A stretch of DNA of 64,000 nucleotides from Haemophilus parainfluenzae (GTDB taxonomy: Bacteria > Pseudomonadota > Gammaproteobacteria > Enterobacterales > Pasteurellaceae), in NCBI RefSeq assembly GCF_003252795.1, contig NZ_QEPQ01000003.1, forward strand, positions 248,001 through 312,000. Direction: 5' to 3'. Under the pieces are notes generated by a model. The model did no database searches, was not told where the DNA came from, and was given only the letters and a program-made list of their open reading frames with translations. This document shows positions 12,355-21,307 of the stretch, one piece after another; position 1 is the first letter of the stretch, and the number at the start of each line of letters is the position of its first letter. The translations under genes and the position numbers were made by a program.

Positions 12355-13032
12355 GTGCAATTAATTAAAGAAAAACTTCAAAAATCACTGATGTTTGGGC
12401 TCATCGTGCTGCTTTGTATCGGTGCCATGGTCGTGATTTTGTTTGGCGTGAAACAATTTAAGATTGGTTCACAGCTTTCAAGTGTGAATCAAGTGGCGAA
12501 TTTATCGCATACTTTGGTTCGTCAGCAAGCCAATTTATTTTCAGTTTTATTAACTAATAATGCGAAATCCGATCAGCTCATTGAAAATTTAGATAATTTA
12601 GTCAAAGAAGACTTTGTGCTTGATGCGACCATTTATGATTATAACGGTAAAGAATTGGCACAAAGTACCAATACTGGCAACCTTCGTGAGCAACTTGGCC
12701 TAGAACATAAAAATGAAGGTGAGTTTTCAACACAACAAATTGTTGAGCCTATTTATTCTGCTTCTAATAACGCGGTTCGAGGCTTTTTGCGTGTGACCTT
12801 TGACGCCCAATATGCTCAAACAACACAGAACAAAATCAATCAAGTTTTTCACCGGTTATATGGTGAAATTGTCGTGGTCTTTTTATTAGGCGCTTTATTC
12901 GCCAGTTCCATTCATTATTTTTTAAGTCATTATCGTCGAACATATCGAAAACCAGTGGAAACTAAAACGGTGGTCAATTTACAAGGTAAATCGAGTAGCC
13001 AACGTTTCCATCAACGTCGTCGAAGAATTTGA
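12355..13032 (+). CDS. ytjB: YtjB/SMP-family membrane protein
   Basis: Resembles E. coli YtjB (formerly Smp), an inner-membrane protein encoded next to serB. An N-terminal membrane helix (about residues 12-32) is followed by a periplasmic domain containing VLDATIYDYNGKELAQS and QQIVEPIYSASN, a second helix (about 175-195) and a basic tail ending RFHQRRRRI. Start choice is uncertain: GTG 12355 gives an N terminus that aligns with YtjB (225 residues), while TTG 12331 would add eight residues. Neither has a strong ribosome site. The function is not established; its position beside serB supports the family call. Confidence 0.75.
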   Translation: MQLIKEKLQKSLMFGLIVLLCIGAMVVILFGVKQFKIGSQLSSVNQVANLSHTLVRQQANLFSVLLTNNAKSDQLIENLDNLVKEDFVLDATIYDYNGKELAQSTNTGNLREQLGLEHKNEGEFSTQQIVEPIYSASNNAVRGFLRVTFDAQYAQTTQNKINQVFHRLYGEIVVVFLLGALFASSIHYFLSHYRRTYRKPVETKTVVNLQGKSSSQRFHQRRRRI

Positions 13033-13117
13033 TCAAGGTAAATAAAATTGCAAATATTGGTTAAGCCAATCAGTAAATAGGGTAGAATACTGAGAATTAT
13101 TTAGATAGGAGAAAAAC

Positions 13118-15115
13118 ATGGCAACTCGTAGACAACTCGCCAACGCAATTCGTGCGCTATCAATGGATGCAGTACAAAAAGCAAAATCAGGCCACCCAGG
13201 TGCACCGATGGGAATGGCGGATATCGCTGAAGTATTATGGCGCGATTTCTTAAAACACAACCCAAACAATCCTAAATGGGCCGATCGCGACCGTTTTGTA
13301 CTTTCTAATGGCCACGGTTCAATGTTGATCTATAGCTTATTACATTTAACAGGCTATGATCTTTCTATCGAAGATTTAAAACAATTCCGTCAATTACATT
13401 CTAAAACCCCAGGTCACCCAGAATATGGTTATGCACCAGGCGTTGAAACCACAACTGGTCCTTTAGGCCAAGGTATCACTAATGCCGTGGGTATGGCGAT
13501 TGCGGAGAAAACATTAGCAAGTCAATTTAATCGTGAAGGCCATGAAATTGTTGATCACCACACTTATGTGTTCTTAGGTGATGGCTGTTTAATGGAAGGG
13601 ATTTCTCACGAAGCTTGCTCTTTAGCTGGCACATTAGGCCTAGGCAAATTAATCGCATTCTACGATGACAACAACATTTCGATTGATGGTCATGTTGATG
13701 GTTGGTTCAGTGATGATACGGCAGAACGTTTTGAAGCTTATGGCTGGCAAGTAATCCGTAATGTAGATGGTCACGATGCAGAACAAATTCGTGCCGCAAC
13801 CATTCTTGCTCAAGCAGAAAAAGAAAAACCAACATTAATTATTTGTAAAACCATCATCGGTTTTGGTTCACCAAATAAATCAGGCTCTCATGATTGCCAC
13901 GGTGCACCATTAGGTGATGAAGAAATCGCATTAACCCGTAAAGCACTTGGCTGGGAATATGGTCCATTTGAAATTCCGGCTGAGTACTATGCAGAATGGT
14001 CTGCGAAAGAAAAAGGCGCTGCAGCAGAAAAATCTTGGGAAGAAAAATTTGCCGCTTATGCAAAAGCATACCCTGAACTTGCAGCAGAATTTACACGTCG
14101 TGTAAACGGTGAATTACCAGCAAATTGGGCGGCAGAATCTAAAGCGTTCATTGAAAAATTACAAGCGAATCCTGTAAGCATTGCGAGCCGTAAAGCATCA
14201 CAAAATGCCATTGAAGCTTATGCACATGTGTTACCTGAATTCTTAGGTGGTTCTGCAGACTTAGCAAGCTCTAACTTAACCTTATGGAGCGGTTCTAAAC
14301 CAATTCGTGCAAACGAAAACGTAGGTGGTAACTATATCAACTATGGTGTGCGTGAGTTCGGTATGTCAGCGATTATGAATGGTATTGCTTTACACGGCGG
14401 GTTCATTCCTTATGGCGCAACCTTCTTAATGTTCTACGAATATGCACACAATGCAGTGCGTATGGCAGCATTAATGAAACAACGCTCACTCTTTGTTTAT
14501 ACACACGACTCGATCGGTTTAGGCGAAGATGGACCAACTCACCAACCAGTTGAGCAAACCACCTCATTACGTTTAATTCCAAATCTTGAAACATGGCGTC
14601 CATGTGACCAGGTGGAATCAGCTATCGCATGGCAACAAGCGGTTGAGCGTCAAGATGGCCCAAGTGCGTTGATCTTTACCCGTCAAAACTTAGCCCAAAT
14701 GGACCGCACTTCTGCACAATTAGAGGCAGTTAAACGTGGTGCTTATGTGTTAAAAGACTGTGAGGGTACACCAGAGTTAATCTTCATTGCGACAGGTTCT
14801 GAAGTGGAATTGGCAGTGAAAGCAGCAGATGTATTGACTGCTGAAGGTAAAAAAGTGCGTGTCGTCTCTATGCCAAGTACTAACCGTTTCGACAAACAAG
14901 ATGCAGCGTACCGTGAAAGTGTGTTACCTGCAGCCGTAACCAAACGTGTTGCAATCGAAGCAGGTATTGCAGACTTCTGGTATAAATACGTCGGCTTTGA
15001 AGGTCGCGTGGTAGGTATGAATAGCTTCGGCGAATCAGCTCCAGCAGATCAATTATTCAAACTCTTTGGTTTCACTGTGGATAACGTGGTAGCAAAAGCA
15101 AAAGAAATTTTATAA
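13118..15115 (+). CDS. tkt: Transketolase
   Basis: Thiamine-diphosphate enzyme of the non-oxidative pentose phosphate pathway that moves two-carbon units between sugar phosphates. The 665-residue product shows [19 protein letters not shown] (about residues 22-40), the cofactor motif [13 protein letters not shown] (about 154) continuing to the bound-metal residues DDNNISIDG (about 185), and the central [12 protein letters not shown] (about 470). A strong TAGGAG ribosome site precedes the ATG. Monocistronic, closed by a hairpin. One uptake signal (ACCGCACTT, about 14703) is inside the gene. Confidence 0.97.
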   Translation: MATRRQLANAIRALSMDAVQKAKSGHPGAPMGMADIAEVLWRDFLKHNPNNPKWADRDRFVLSNGHGSMLIYSLLHLTGYDLSIEDLKQFRQLHSKTPGHPEYGYAPGVETTTGPLGQGITNAVGMAIAEKTLASQFNREGHEIVDHHTYVFLGDGCLMEGISHEACSLAGTLGLGKLIAFYDDNNISIDGHVDGWFSDDTAERFEAYGWQVIRNVDGHDAEQIRAATILAQAEKEKPTLIICKTIIGFGSPNKSGSHDCHGAPLGDEEIALTRKALGWEYGPFEIPAEYYAEWSAKEKGAAAEKSWEEKFAAYAKAYPELAAEFTRRVNGELPANWAAESKAFIEKLQANPVSIASRKASQNAIEAYAHVLPEFLGGSADLASSNLTLWSGSKPIRANENVGGNYINYGVREFGMSAIMNGIALHGGFIPYGATFLMFYEYAHNAVRMAALMKQRSLFVYTHDSIGLGEDGPTHQPVEQTTSLRLIPNLETWRPCDQVESAIAWQQAVERQDGPSALIFTRQNLAQMDRTSAQLEAVKRGAYVLKDCEGTPELIFIATGSEVELAVKAADVLTAEGKKVRVVSMPSTNRFDKQDAAYRESVLPAAVTKRVAIEAGIADFWYKYVGFEGRVVGMNSFGESAPADQLFKLFGFTVDNVVAKAKEIL

Positions 15116-15129
15116 TTATTAAAATGGAT

Positions 15130-15160
15130 AAAGGCAGGCAATGACCTGCCTTTCTTTTTT
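15130..15160 (+). terminator. Rho-independent terminator of tkt
   Basis: AGGCAGG pairs with CCTGCCT (about 15132-15151), followed by a T-rich tail to 15160. Confidence 0.75.
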
Positions 15161-15169
15161 GATTTGAAA

Positions 15170-15215
15170 AAGTGCGGTTAAAAATAAGAAAATTTTTGAC
15201 CGCACTTTGTTTTTA
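15170..15215. repeat. Inverted uptake-signal pair
   Basis: AAGTGCGGT (15170-15178) and its complement (15199-15207) form a second hairpin after the tkt terminator, followed by T residues. It may act as a backup terminator, and it is a pair of DNA uptake sites. Confidence 0.6.
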
Positions 15216-15339
15216 TCTGCTTTCACCTTGTTATCTAAGCCTTTTTTTGTCAATCCATTGAGTTAGCCTTTCAAGTTTGCTAAAATTCGCGACACTTTTT
15301 GCGATTAAAAATAAAACGTAAAAAGTGAGTTCGGAAGAA

Positions 15340-15548
15340 GGTAGCTGGAGAGTAGGGAATTGCCCCTACGCCGACGAGGTAAAATCTTTCAGGCGCAATC
15401 GCAAGATTGCAGGGACTGTTACTGGACGAACCCTTGGAGAGATCCATTGCATTTTATCGATGTAAATGGACGCCGAAGGCGCAAAAGAGCGGTCGATTTT
15501 TCGATTGTTTTCCAAACGCTCAGGCAAAAGGACAGGGGCAAAAGACAA
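15340..15548 (+). ncRNA. Tandem glycine riboswitch (two aptamers)
   Basis: The roughly 500-base gap between tkt and the symporter gene holds two copies of the glycine aptamer pattern. Copy one (about 15343-15428) has GCTGGAGAG, then CGCCGACGAGGTAAA, CTTTCAGGC and GCAGGGACTG. Copy two (about 15430-15540) has TTGGAGAGA, CGCCGAAGGCGCAA, GCTCAGGCAAAAGGACAGGG. The short linker between them is typical of cooperative tandem glycine riboswitches. A possible expression hairpin follows (AGACAATCC 15543-15551 with GGATT and TTGTCT, 15575-15589). The second aptamer contains AAGAGCGGT, a near uptake signal. An open frame running through this region is not coding. Confidence 0.88.
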
Positions 15549-15632
15549 TCCGTATTATCAATATATTTCTATCGGGATTCTTCTTGTCTCCTTGTCGAGT
15601 TTATTTGTATTTTAAACGACGAGGAATCATCA

Positions 15633-17003
15633 ATGTCATTACAGACAATCTTATCGGCTGTTAGTAGCTTTATATGGGGACCGCCCCTACTTATTCTTTT
15701 GTCCGGAACCGGACTTTATCTCACCCTTCGTTTAGGCTTTTTGCAAATTCGTTATTTGCCTCGTGCCTTGGGCTATTTATTTGCTCGTGGTGCAAATAAA
15801 GGCAAAGGGGACGTGTCTTCTTTTGCTGCACTTTGTACCGCATTAGCGGCAACCATTGGTACAGGGAATATCGTGGGTGTAGCGACCGCAGTACAAGCGG
15901 GTGGACCTGGCGCGATTTTTTGGATGTGGCTAGTTGCATTATTAGGCATGGCAACCAAATATGCCGAATGTTTGCTTGCAGTGAAATATCGTGTGCGCGA
16001 TAAATACGGTTTTATGGCTGGTGGACCAATGTATTACATCGAACGTGGTCTTGGTATCAAATGGTTAGCGAAATTATTTGCGTTATTTGGGGTGTTGGTG
16101 GCCTTTTTCGGTATCGGTACTTTCCCTCAAGTGAATGCGATTACGCATGCGATGCAAGACACCTTTAACGTGCCTGTTGTGATTAGTGCAACTGCGGTGA
16201 CGGTATTGGTCGCTATGATTATTCTTGGTGGAGTAAGACGTATTGCGCGAGCATCTGCAGTCATTGTGCCTTTTATGGCGCTGGGTTATGTGACGACCTC
16301 AATTATCATCTTAATTGTTAATTACGACAAATTGCCAGCAGCAATTGCATTAATTATTCAGAGTGCGTTTAATCCACAGGCTGCTTTAGGTGGCGCAGTT
16401 GGCTTTACCGTGATGAAAGCCATTCAATCGGGTGTGGCGCGCGGTATTTTCTCAAATGAATCAGGTTTAGGAAGTGCGCCAATCGCAGCCGCAGCAGCGC
16501 AAACGAAAGAGCCCGTTCGCCAAGGTTTAATTTCGATGACGGGGACGTTTTTAGATACCATCATCGTATGTACGATGACAGGCTTAGTGCTTGTGATTAC
16601 AGGAGCATGGAGTAACCCAGAGCTTTCAGGTGCAAGTGTGACTAACTATGCTTTTGCACAGGGATTAGGTACATCATTTGGTGCAACGATTGTAACAGTT
16701 GGTCTATTATTTTTTGCTTTTACCACAATTTTAGGGTGGTGCTACTACGGTGAACGTTGTTTCCTTTACTTAGTCGGTATTCGTGGTATTAAATTGTATC
16801 GCTTCGTGTTTATTGTTCTAGTTGGAGCGGGTTCATTCCTCACCTTAGATTTAATCTGGATCTTAGCGGATATTGTGAATGGTTTAATGGCCTTTCCAAA
16901 CTTAGTTGCATTAATTGGTTTACGTAAAGAGATTATTTCAGAAACCAAAGATTACTTTGAGCGTTTAAAAGCGACGCAACATGATCAAGATGAATTAGCC
17001 TAA
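15633..17003 (+). CDS. Sodium:alanine/glycine symporter (AGCS family)
   Basis: Inner-membrane sodium-coupled amino acid carrier of the AGCS (DagA/AlsT) family, 456 residues from ATG 15633, which is preceded by CGAGGAAT. Family motifs include TALAATIGTGNIVGVATAV (about residue 75), GPMYYIERGLG (about 130), SNESGLGSAPIAAAAA (about 275) and GWCYYGERC (about 370). About ten hydrophobic helices can be read. The frame is open far upstream, but that part is riboswitch RNA. The upstream glycine riboswitch suggests glycine as a physiological substrate, or uptake tuned to glycine level; the exact substrate is inferred. Confidence 0.92.
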   Translation: MSLQTILSAVSSFIWGPPLLILLSGTGLYLTLRLGFLQIRYLPRALGYLFARGANKGKGDVSSFAALCTALAATIGTGNIVGVATAVQAGGPGAIFWMWLVALLGMATKYAECLLAVKYRVRDKYGFMAGGPMYYIERGLGIKWLAKLFALFGVLVAFFGIGTFPQVNAITHAMQDTFNVPVVISATAVTVLVAMIILGGVRRIARASAVIVPFMALGYVTTSIIILIVNYDKLPAAIALIIQSAFNPQAALGGAVGFTVMKAIQSGVARGIFSNESGLGSAPIAAAAAQTKEPVRQGLISMTGTFLDTIIVCTMTGLVLVITGAWSNPELSGASVTNYAFAQGLGTSFGATIVTVGLLFFAFTTILGWCYYGERCFLYLVGIRGIKLYRFVFIVLVGAGSFLTLDLIWILADIVNGLMAFPNLVALIGLRKEIISETKDYFERLKATQHDQDELA

Positions 17004-17023
17004 TAATTCATCTTGTAAAAAGA

Positions 17024-17053
17024 AAAGGGAAGCAGAACGCTTCCCTTTGTTGT
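17024..17053 (+). terminator. Terminator of the symporter gene
   Basis: A perfect ten-pair stem, AAAGGGAAGC (17024-17033) with GCTTCCCTTT (17039-17048), followed by a T-rich tail. Confidence 0.75.
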
Positions 17054-17247
17054 TTACAGCTTTACATCATAACGAGTTTACACGGAAATGAAATCACATT
17101 TTTTCAGAAATTAGATCCCGATCATATTTTTGAACATTTGTTTTTTTATTTACCTAAAAGCACTTGAAAAAGTGGTTCAAGGTCGATATGTTGTTATTAA
17201 AGATGAACGGAACCGAAGGGTTCATTTAAGCAAAAGAGGTAAATGCT

Positions 17248-17565
17248 ATGACACTCAATATCACAAGTAAACAAATGGAAATCACCCCTGCAATTCGTGA
17301 ACATGTGGAGGGGAGACTTGCAAAATTAGAGAAATGGCACACTCAACTGATTAGCCCGCATTTTGTTTTAAGTAAAGTACCAAACGGCTTTTCTGTAGAG
17401 GCTTCAATTGGAACTCCATTAGGTAATCTGTTAGCCACTGCAACGGCTGATGATATGTATAAAGCGATCAATGAAGTCGAAGAAAAATTAGAACGTCAAT
17501 TAAATAAACTTCAACATAAAGGCGAATCCCGCCGAGCAGATGAGCGTTTGAAAGATTCTTTTTAA
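17248..17565 (+). CDS. raiA: Ribosome-associated inhibitor RaiA (YfiA)
   Basis: Stationary-phase factor that binds in the 30S channel, stabilises idle 70S ribosomes and blocks translation. The 105-residue protein begins [19 protein letters not shown] and contains [17 protein letters not shown] and [18 protein letters not shown], close to E. coli RaiA (113 residues) and lacking only the acidic end. RaiA rather than Hpf is chosen because of these near-identical stretches. An AAAGAGG ribosome site precedes the ATG. The upstream gap (17054-17247) shows no clear feature. Confidence 0.9.
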   Translation: MTLNITSKQMEITPAIREHVEGRLAKLEKWHTQLISPHFVLSKVPNGFSVEASIGTPLGNLLATATADDMYKAINEVEEKLERQLNKLQHKGESRRADERLKDSF

Positions 17566-17587
17566 AAATAGAGAATAATGAGTAGAT

Positions 17588-17618
17588 AAAAGGGCGAACA
17601 TGATGTTCGCCCTTTTTT
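17588..17618. terminator. Bidirectional terminator between raiA and hmbR
   Basis: AAGGGCGAACAT pairs with ATGTTCGCCCTT around a short loop, with A and T runs on the two sides. Almost the same 31 bases recur at 21080-21110, at the other end of the hemoglobin-receptor module. Confidence 0.8.
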
Positions 17619-17635
17619 ACTAAGGATGTAATCAA

Positions 17636-19936
17636 TTAAAAACGAATCTCAATAGATGCTGCAAAATTACGTCCTGGCGCATAAAAACGCTCTAAACCTT
17701 TTCCTTCTTTATCAACTGAATCAGTCGTGCTTATTTTGTTAATGCCGCGTAGAGTATCCCAGGTGTGATATTTGCGATTAAATAAGTTATAAAGCCCTGC
17801 GCGTAGCGTGATATTTTGATTGATTTTATAGAAACCATATAGATCAAATAATACTGCAGAATTATTAAGATAAGGGTAAGTTTTTACTTCTCTAACAAAG
17901 TTTGTAGAGTATTGTACTATTTGGGCATCTTTAGCTTTTTTTGCGCCAAGATAGCTAGCTTTCACGTTAACTCCCCAGTGGTCATTTGGATCTTCATACC
18001 CAATTCCTAAAATCACTTTAATAGGTTGAATGGAAAGTAAGCTTGCTTCAGTACCACTAAGTTTCCCTTTGGCATAACCGAGATTTGCTGTAAATTTCCA
18101 ACCTTGCGGAATAGCTGAAATAATCTGATCTAAATTAACTTTACTCGTGAATTCTACACCAGAAATACGAGCTCGGTCGATGTTAACTGCTTTCTGAGCG
18201 ATTGTTGTGTAATAAGCTTGCTGCCCATAACTTGCACTATAGGCATTGTAATACGGGTTACGTTTTTTATACGTTGATTCTTGTTCAGTTAAGAAGTTTT
18301 TATAACGAGTATGATAAAACGTTAACCCAAATGAGCCTAATTGATGATCAGCTTGAATATAAATAGATTGATTTAGTGCTTGTTCAGCTTTTAAATCAGG
18401 GTTTGGTATCCAGTTACCAGCAGGATGTTCGAAAGAGAAATACATTTCTGAAGCAGTTGGAATACGGAAACCAGTAGAAATGTTATAGCCTATTTTCCAA
18501 ATATCATTAAGCTGAGCATCTAATCCAAATGAACCACTTAAACTTTGGAAGGTATTTGATGCAGGTTTACTGCTGCAAGCTCTACAAAAAGCTTTTAAAT
18601 CTTGTGGCACTAATTCATCCCAATCATAACGAATACCTAATTGACTAGAAAAGATATCATTCCATATCACATTGTCTTGTAATTGAGCAAAGAATGAACG
18701 GGTTCTGACAGGGTGTTGAATTGATTCACTATCTTTTGCACTGCTGCCGTCAGTATTTATATTTGGATATTCATGCTCATTACGATTATCAAAATCTTTT
18801 TGTGAAATACCGGTTCTTAGTGTAAATTGATGGCTACCAAATCTGGTTTCCCATGGCATGAGCTCGGCTCGCAGAGAGGCTCTCATAAAGCGGCTATTCA
18901 TGCTGGTATCCTGAATTTCGATTAAATCTTTTCCTGAATATGCAGTAAAATCAGCATTATAGCGATATCCACCTTTGTAGTTTTCTGAACCAATATTTGT
19001 TTTTTGAAAATCTAATTCAGTTTTTAGGTAACTTAACCATCGACTATTTTCTGGAAAATATTCGTAGGCAATATTGGCATTATAGCGTTTACTTATATCA
19101 TTGGATTCACGCCAGAGTCCTGCAAGTTGGTACGATTTTTCATCAACAAAGTTATTTGCTTTTTGAGCATTAAATGATGCACTTACACGTTGTGTCCGGG
19201 TAATAAAATAGCCAATTTTAGCTAAGTAGCTATGGTTTTTATGATGTGATGGATCTGGGATGCCGCGAGCGTTACCTACGATATCCTGACCTTTTCCACG
19301 GCTTTTCATTTCATATCCATGGCGATAGGAATAGAGTAAGGCTGCATCAAATTTGTCATCTTTATAAGCAACCCCTAAAGTATGTGTCCATTCACTATTT
19401 TTGCTGGCATAACCATTTTTAAGCAATACACCCCATTTTTTATTTGGCAGAATGATATCATCAGCACCTAAGGTTCGATAGTTAACGGAACCGCCTATCG
19501 CACCACTACCTGAATTGAAAGAATCTGCTCCTCGCATAATATCAATACCCTGTACTAATTCTGGATCGATACTTAGACGAGAGCTATTAAAATTACCGTA
19601 ACGTGCATATAGTGAATTTTCTTCTGATTCGGGTAAATTGACGCCATCAACACTGATACCAACACGATTTCCTTCAACACCACGCATTGCAAAACCTTTG
19701 TTACGACGGCCATTATCACTAATGCCCACATCAGTAGCATAACGAACTAAGTCATAGTTATCTGAAATCAGTTCTTCTTGAATTGCTTTACGCGTTTTTT
19801 TTATTTGATTTGCTTTGACCTCAGAAGCATTGGCATTAACAGTAATTGTATCTAATGTAGTTTGCTCTTCTGCATACGCGTGCACAGCAAAAGCGACACA
19901 AAGTGCACCTAAAGAAAGTGGAAATTTATGAATCAT
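17636..19936 (-). CDS. hmbR: HmbR-like TonB-dependent hemoglobin receptor
   Basis: Outer-membrane receptor for heme uptake from hemoglobin. Starting at ATG 19936 (after CAGGTAAAAAT) gives 766 residues with signal peptide MIHKFPLSLGALCVAFAVHAYA, a TonB-box-like TLDTITVNA, a plug domain with GFAMRGVEGNRVGISVDGVN and NSLYARYGNFNSSRLSIDPE, and a 22-strand-type barrel ending in phenylalanine (ASIEIRF). These stretches and the C-terminal LRAGLYNLFNRKYHTWD closely follow neisserial HmbR. CRAC in an extracellular-loop region also matches HmbR's cysteine pair. It is divergent from a lipoprotein gene and shares a Fur-like box with it. Hemoglobin specificity is inferred from similarity. Confidence 0.85.
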   Translation of the reverse strand: MIHKFPLSLGALCVAFAVHAYAEEQTTLDTITVNANASEVKANQIKKTRKAIQEELISDNYDLVRYATDVGISDNGRRNKGFAMRGVEGNRVGISVDGVNLPESEENSLYARYGNFNSSRLSIDPELVQGIDIMRGADSFNSGSGAIGGSVNYRTLGADDIILPNKKWGVLLKNGYASKNSEWTHTLGVAYKDDKFDAALLYSYRHGYEMKSRGKGQDIVGNARGIPDPSHHKNHSYLAKIGYFITRTQRVSASFNAQKANNFVDEKSYQLAGLWRESNDISKRYNANIAYEYFPENSRWLSYLKTELDFQKTNIGSENYKGGYRYNADFTAYSGKDLIEIQDTSMNSRFMRASLRAELMPWETRFGSHQFTLRTGISQKDFDNRNEHEYPNINTDGSSAKDSESIQHPVRTRSFFAQLQDNVIWNDIFSSQLGIRYDWDELVPQDLKAFCRACSSKPASNTFQSLSGSFGLDAQLNDIWKIGYNISTGFRIPTASEMYFSFEHPAGNWIPNPDLKAEQALNQSIYIQADHQLGSFGLTFYHTRYKNFLTEQESTYKKRNPYYNAYSASYGQQAYYTTIAQKAVNIDRARISGVEFTSKVNLDQIISAIPQGWKFTANLGYAKGKLSGTEASLLSIQPIKVILGIGYEDPNDHWGVNVKASYLGAKKAKDAQIVQYSTNFVREVKTYPYLNNSAVLFDLYGFYKINQNITLRAGLYNLFNRKYHTWDTLRGINKISTTDSVDKEGKGLERFYAPGRNFAASIEIRF

Positions 19937-20016
19937 ATTTTTACCTGAAATATTATTTTGATTTAGTAGAATCCGGAGCAAAGTTTACAAAATTTAAATA
20001 AATCTTACAATGGTAT

Positions 20017-20031
20017 TGAAAATTATTTTCA
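20017..20031. promoter_or_regulatory. Candidate Fur box between hmbR and the lipoprotein gene
   Basis: TGAAAATTATTTTCA is a perfect 7-1-7 palindrome and matches 12 of 14 positions of the Fur consensus TGATAAT-N-ATTATCA. It lies in the 159-base divergent gap, 80 bases before hmbR and 65 before the lipoprotein gene, so one site could repress both when iron is plentiful. Confidence 0.6.
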
Positions 20032-20095
20032 TTTCATTTAAATTGTGCAAAGTCATCATTTAGTCTAAAAAAAACAAGATAATAAGGATCCTTTT

Positions 20096-21061
20096 ATGAA
20101 CAAAATTAAACTTTCCATTATTGCGCTTTCCTGTGTTATGGCATTAAGTGCTTGTTCTTCAAGTTCAAAAGGTGGTTCTGATAATTCAGAGCAGATTCGC
20201 CAAGCTGAGACTGAATTAAATCAAAGAATCACAGAAGCGAATAAGAAAGCTGAAGCAGCAGTGCAAAAAGCCGAAGCTGCAATAAAAGCGGCACAAAATA
20301 ATAGCGAACAAACAGAAGCAGAAAAAAAAGCCGCTGAAGAAAGATTAAAACAACTTGAAAATTTACAAGCAGATGAAAAAGCACGTATTCCATTAAGTGA
20401 TAAGATCTTTGGTGGAATTAGCGGTAATATGGAAGATGCTATCTCTGGTGGTGTATTGATTGGTAAAGGAAATAATATTAATCGCCCTCAAGCTAGAGAT
20501 ATACAACATTTAGCAGTCATCGATAATAAGTCTGGTAAAGTAAGAGATGTTCCTATTTTCAAAGAAGCTAATGCTATAGATCCATGGAGCGGAGAGCAAT
20601 TAGAAGATGATCCATATAATCTTCGTAAAGAAGGGGAAACTATTTTAAGTAATAGTAATTTTCAAGCCAGTGCTTTTGGTACATATATTGATGATTTAAT
20701 TGATCAATATTTCTTTGCACAAGGTTTGCCGACTGCTATAGCACAAATCCCAACAACAGGATTAGTAGAGTATAAAGGTGGTGCTGTTTATAAAAAAGAT
20801 GGAAGTAATAGTGAGCGTAGTGAAATGAAAGCTACAGCTGATTTTGCTAATAAAGTCATTGATATTAATATTACGGAAAAAGCTAATGCCGTACCAAGTA
20901 TGAATTTTGGTGGTAAAATTACGGGTAATAGCTTTGCTGGTGAAGTAAATGGTATTAAAACCCAAGGTGGTTTCTTTGGTGAAAATGCACAAGAAATGAC
21001 AGGCTTATTTACGAATGAAGCAGATCAGTCTCGTGGTGCATTTGGTGGTATTAAGCAATAA
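20096..21061 (+). CDS. Surface lipoprotein with TbpB/HpuA-like barrel, partner candidate of HmbR
   Basis: Lipoprotein signal with lipobox LSAC (lipidated Cys20), then a serine/glycine linker and an alanine/lysine/glutamate-rich segment (about residues 35-100) that reads as a coiled-coil stalk. The rest resembles the barrel part of transferrin-binding-protein-B-like proteins: GLVEYKGGAVYKKDG, then GGKITGNSFAGEVNG, GGFFGENAQEMTGLFTNE and a final GAFGGIKQ. Such proteins are carried to the cell surface (often by Slam translocators) and hold host iron or heme proteins for a TonB-dependent receptor. It is 321 residues, preceded by ATAAGGATCC, and divergent from hmbR. The ligand is unknown; hemoglobin is inferred from the neighbour. 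Confidence 0.75.
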   Translation: MNKIKLSIIALSCVMALSACSSSSKGGSDNSEQIRQAETELNQRITEANKKAEAAVQKAEAAIKAAQNNSEQTEAEKKAAEERLKQLENLQADEKARIPLSDKIFGGISGNMEDAISGGVLIGKGNNINRPQARDIQHLAVIDNKSGKVRDVPIFKEANAIDPWSGEQLEDDPYNLRKEGETILSNSNFQASAFGTYIDDLIDQYFFAQGLPTAIAQIPTTGLVEYKGGAVYKKDGSNSERSEMKATADFANKVIDINITEKANAVPSMNFGGKITGNSFAGEVNGIKTQGGFFGENAQEMTGLFTNEADQSRGAFGGIKQ

Positions 21062-21079
21062 CATCTAATAACAAATAAT

Positions 21080-21110
21080 AAAAGGGCGGACATGATGTTC
21101 GCCCTTTTTT
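21080..21110. terminator. Bidirectional terminator after the lipoprotein gene
   Basis: Same hairpin as 17588-17618 with one base changed (A to G in the left arm, still a G-U pair in RNA). The right-hand T run overlaps the stop codon of the small minus-strand gene that follows. Confidence 0.8.
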
Positions 21111-21252
21111 AGATATCTTGAATCACTAATTGTAACGCATGACGTTGGAATTGTTTTGCTTTACGGTGTTTTAAGCGTCTTAAACGCAAGTTACGTGAGG
21201 CAGAGATATCTCTTGATGCTTTTTTCTTTAAAAAAGTTTTTCTTTTTAACAT
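21109..21252 (-). CDS. Small highly basic protein, 47 residues
   Basis: A short reading frame of 47 codons plus stop: it starts MLKRKTFLKKKASRDISASR and ends LQLVIQDI, with about sixteen Arg or Lys and no acidic residue in the first fourteen. The evidence that it is real is a strong ribosome site (GGAGAAAAAG directly before ATG 21252), a stop codon set exactly at a bidirectional terminator, and its position 55 bases after mltF on the same strand. The composition suggests binding to RNA or ribosomes, but I do not recognise a family, so no function is assigned. Confidence 0.6.
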   Translation of the reverse strand: MLKRKTFLKKKASRDISASRNLRLRRLKHRKAKQFQRHALQLVIQDI

Positions 21253-21307
21253 CTTTTTCTCCTTGTTTTCTTTGAGTTCAATAAAACGTTGCTTTTTCTG
21301 ACCGCAC

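Noticed and set aside
15360-15632. 91-codon extension of the symporter frame
   Set aside because: It covers the glycine riboswitch; the encoded residues are basic and unlike the family, and conserved sequence starts at ATG 15633.
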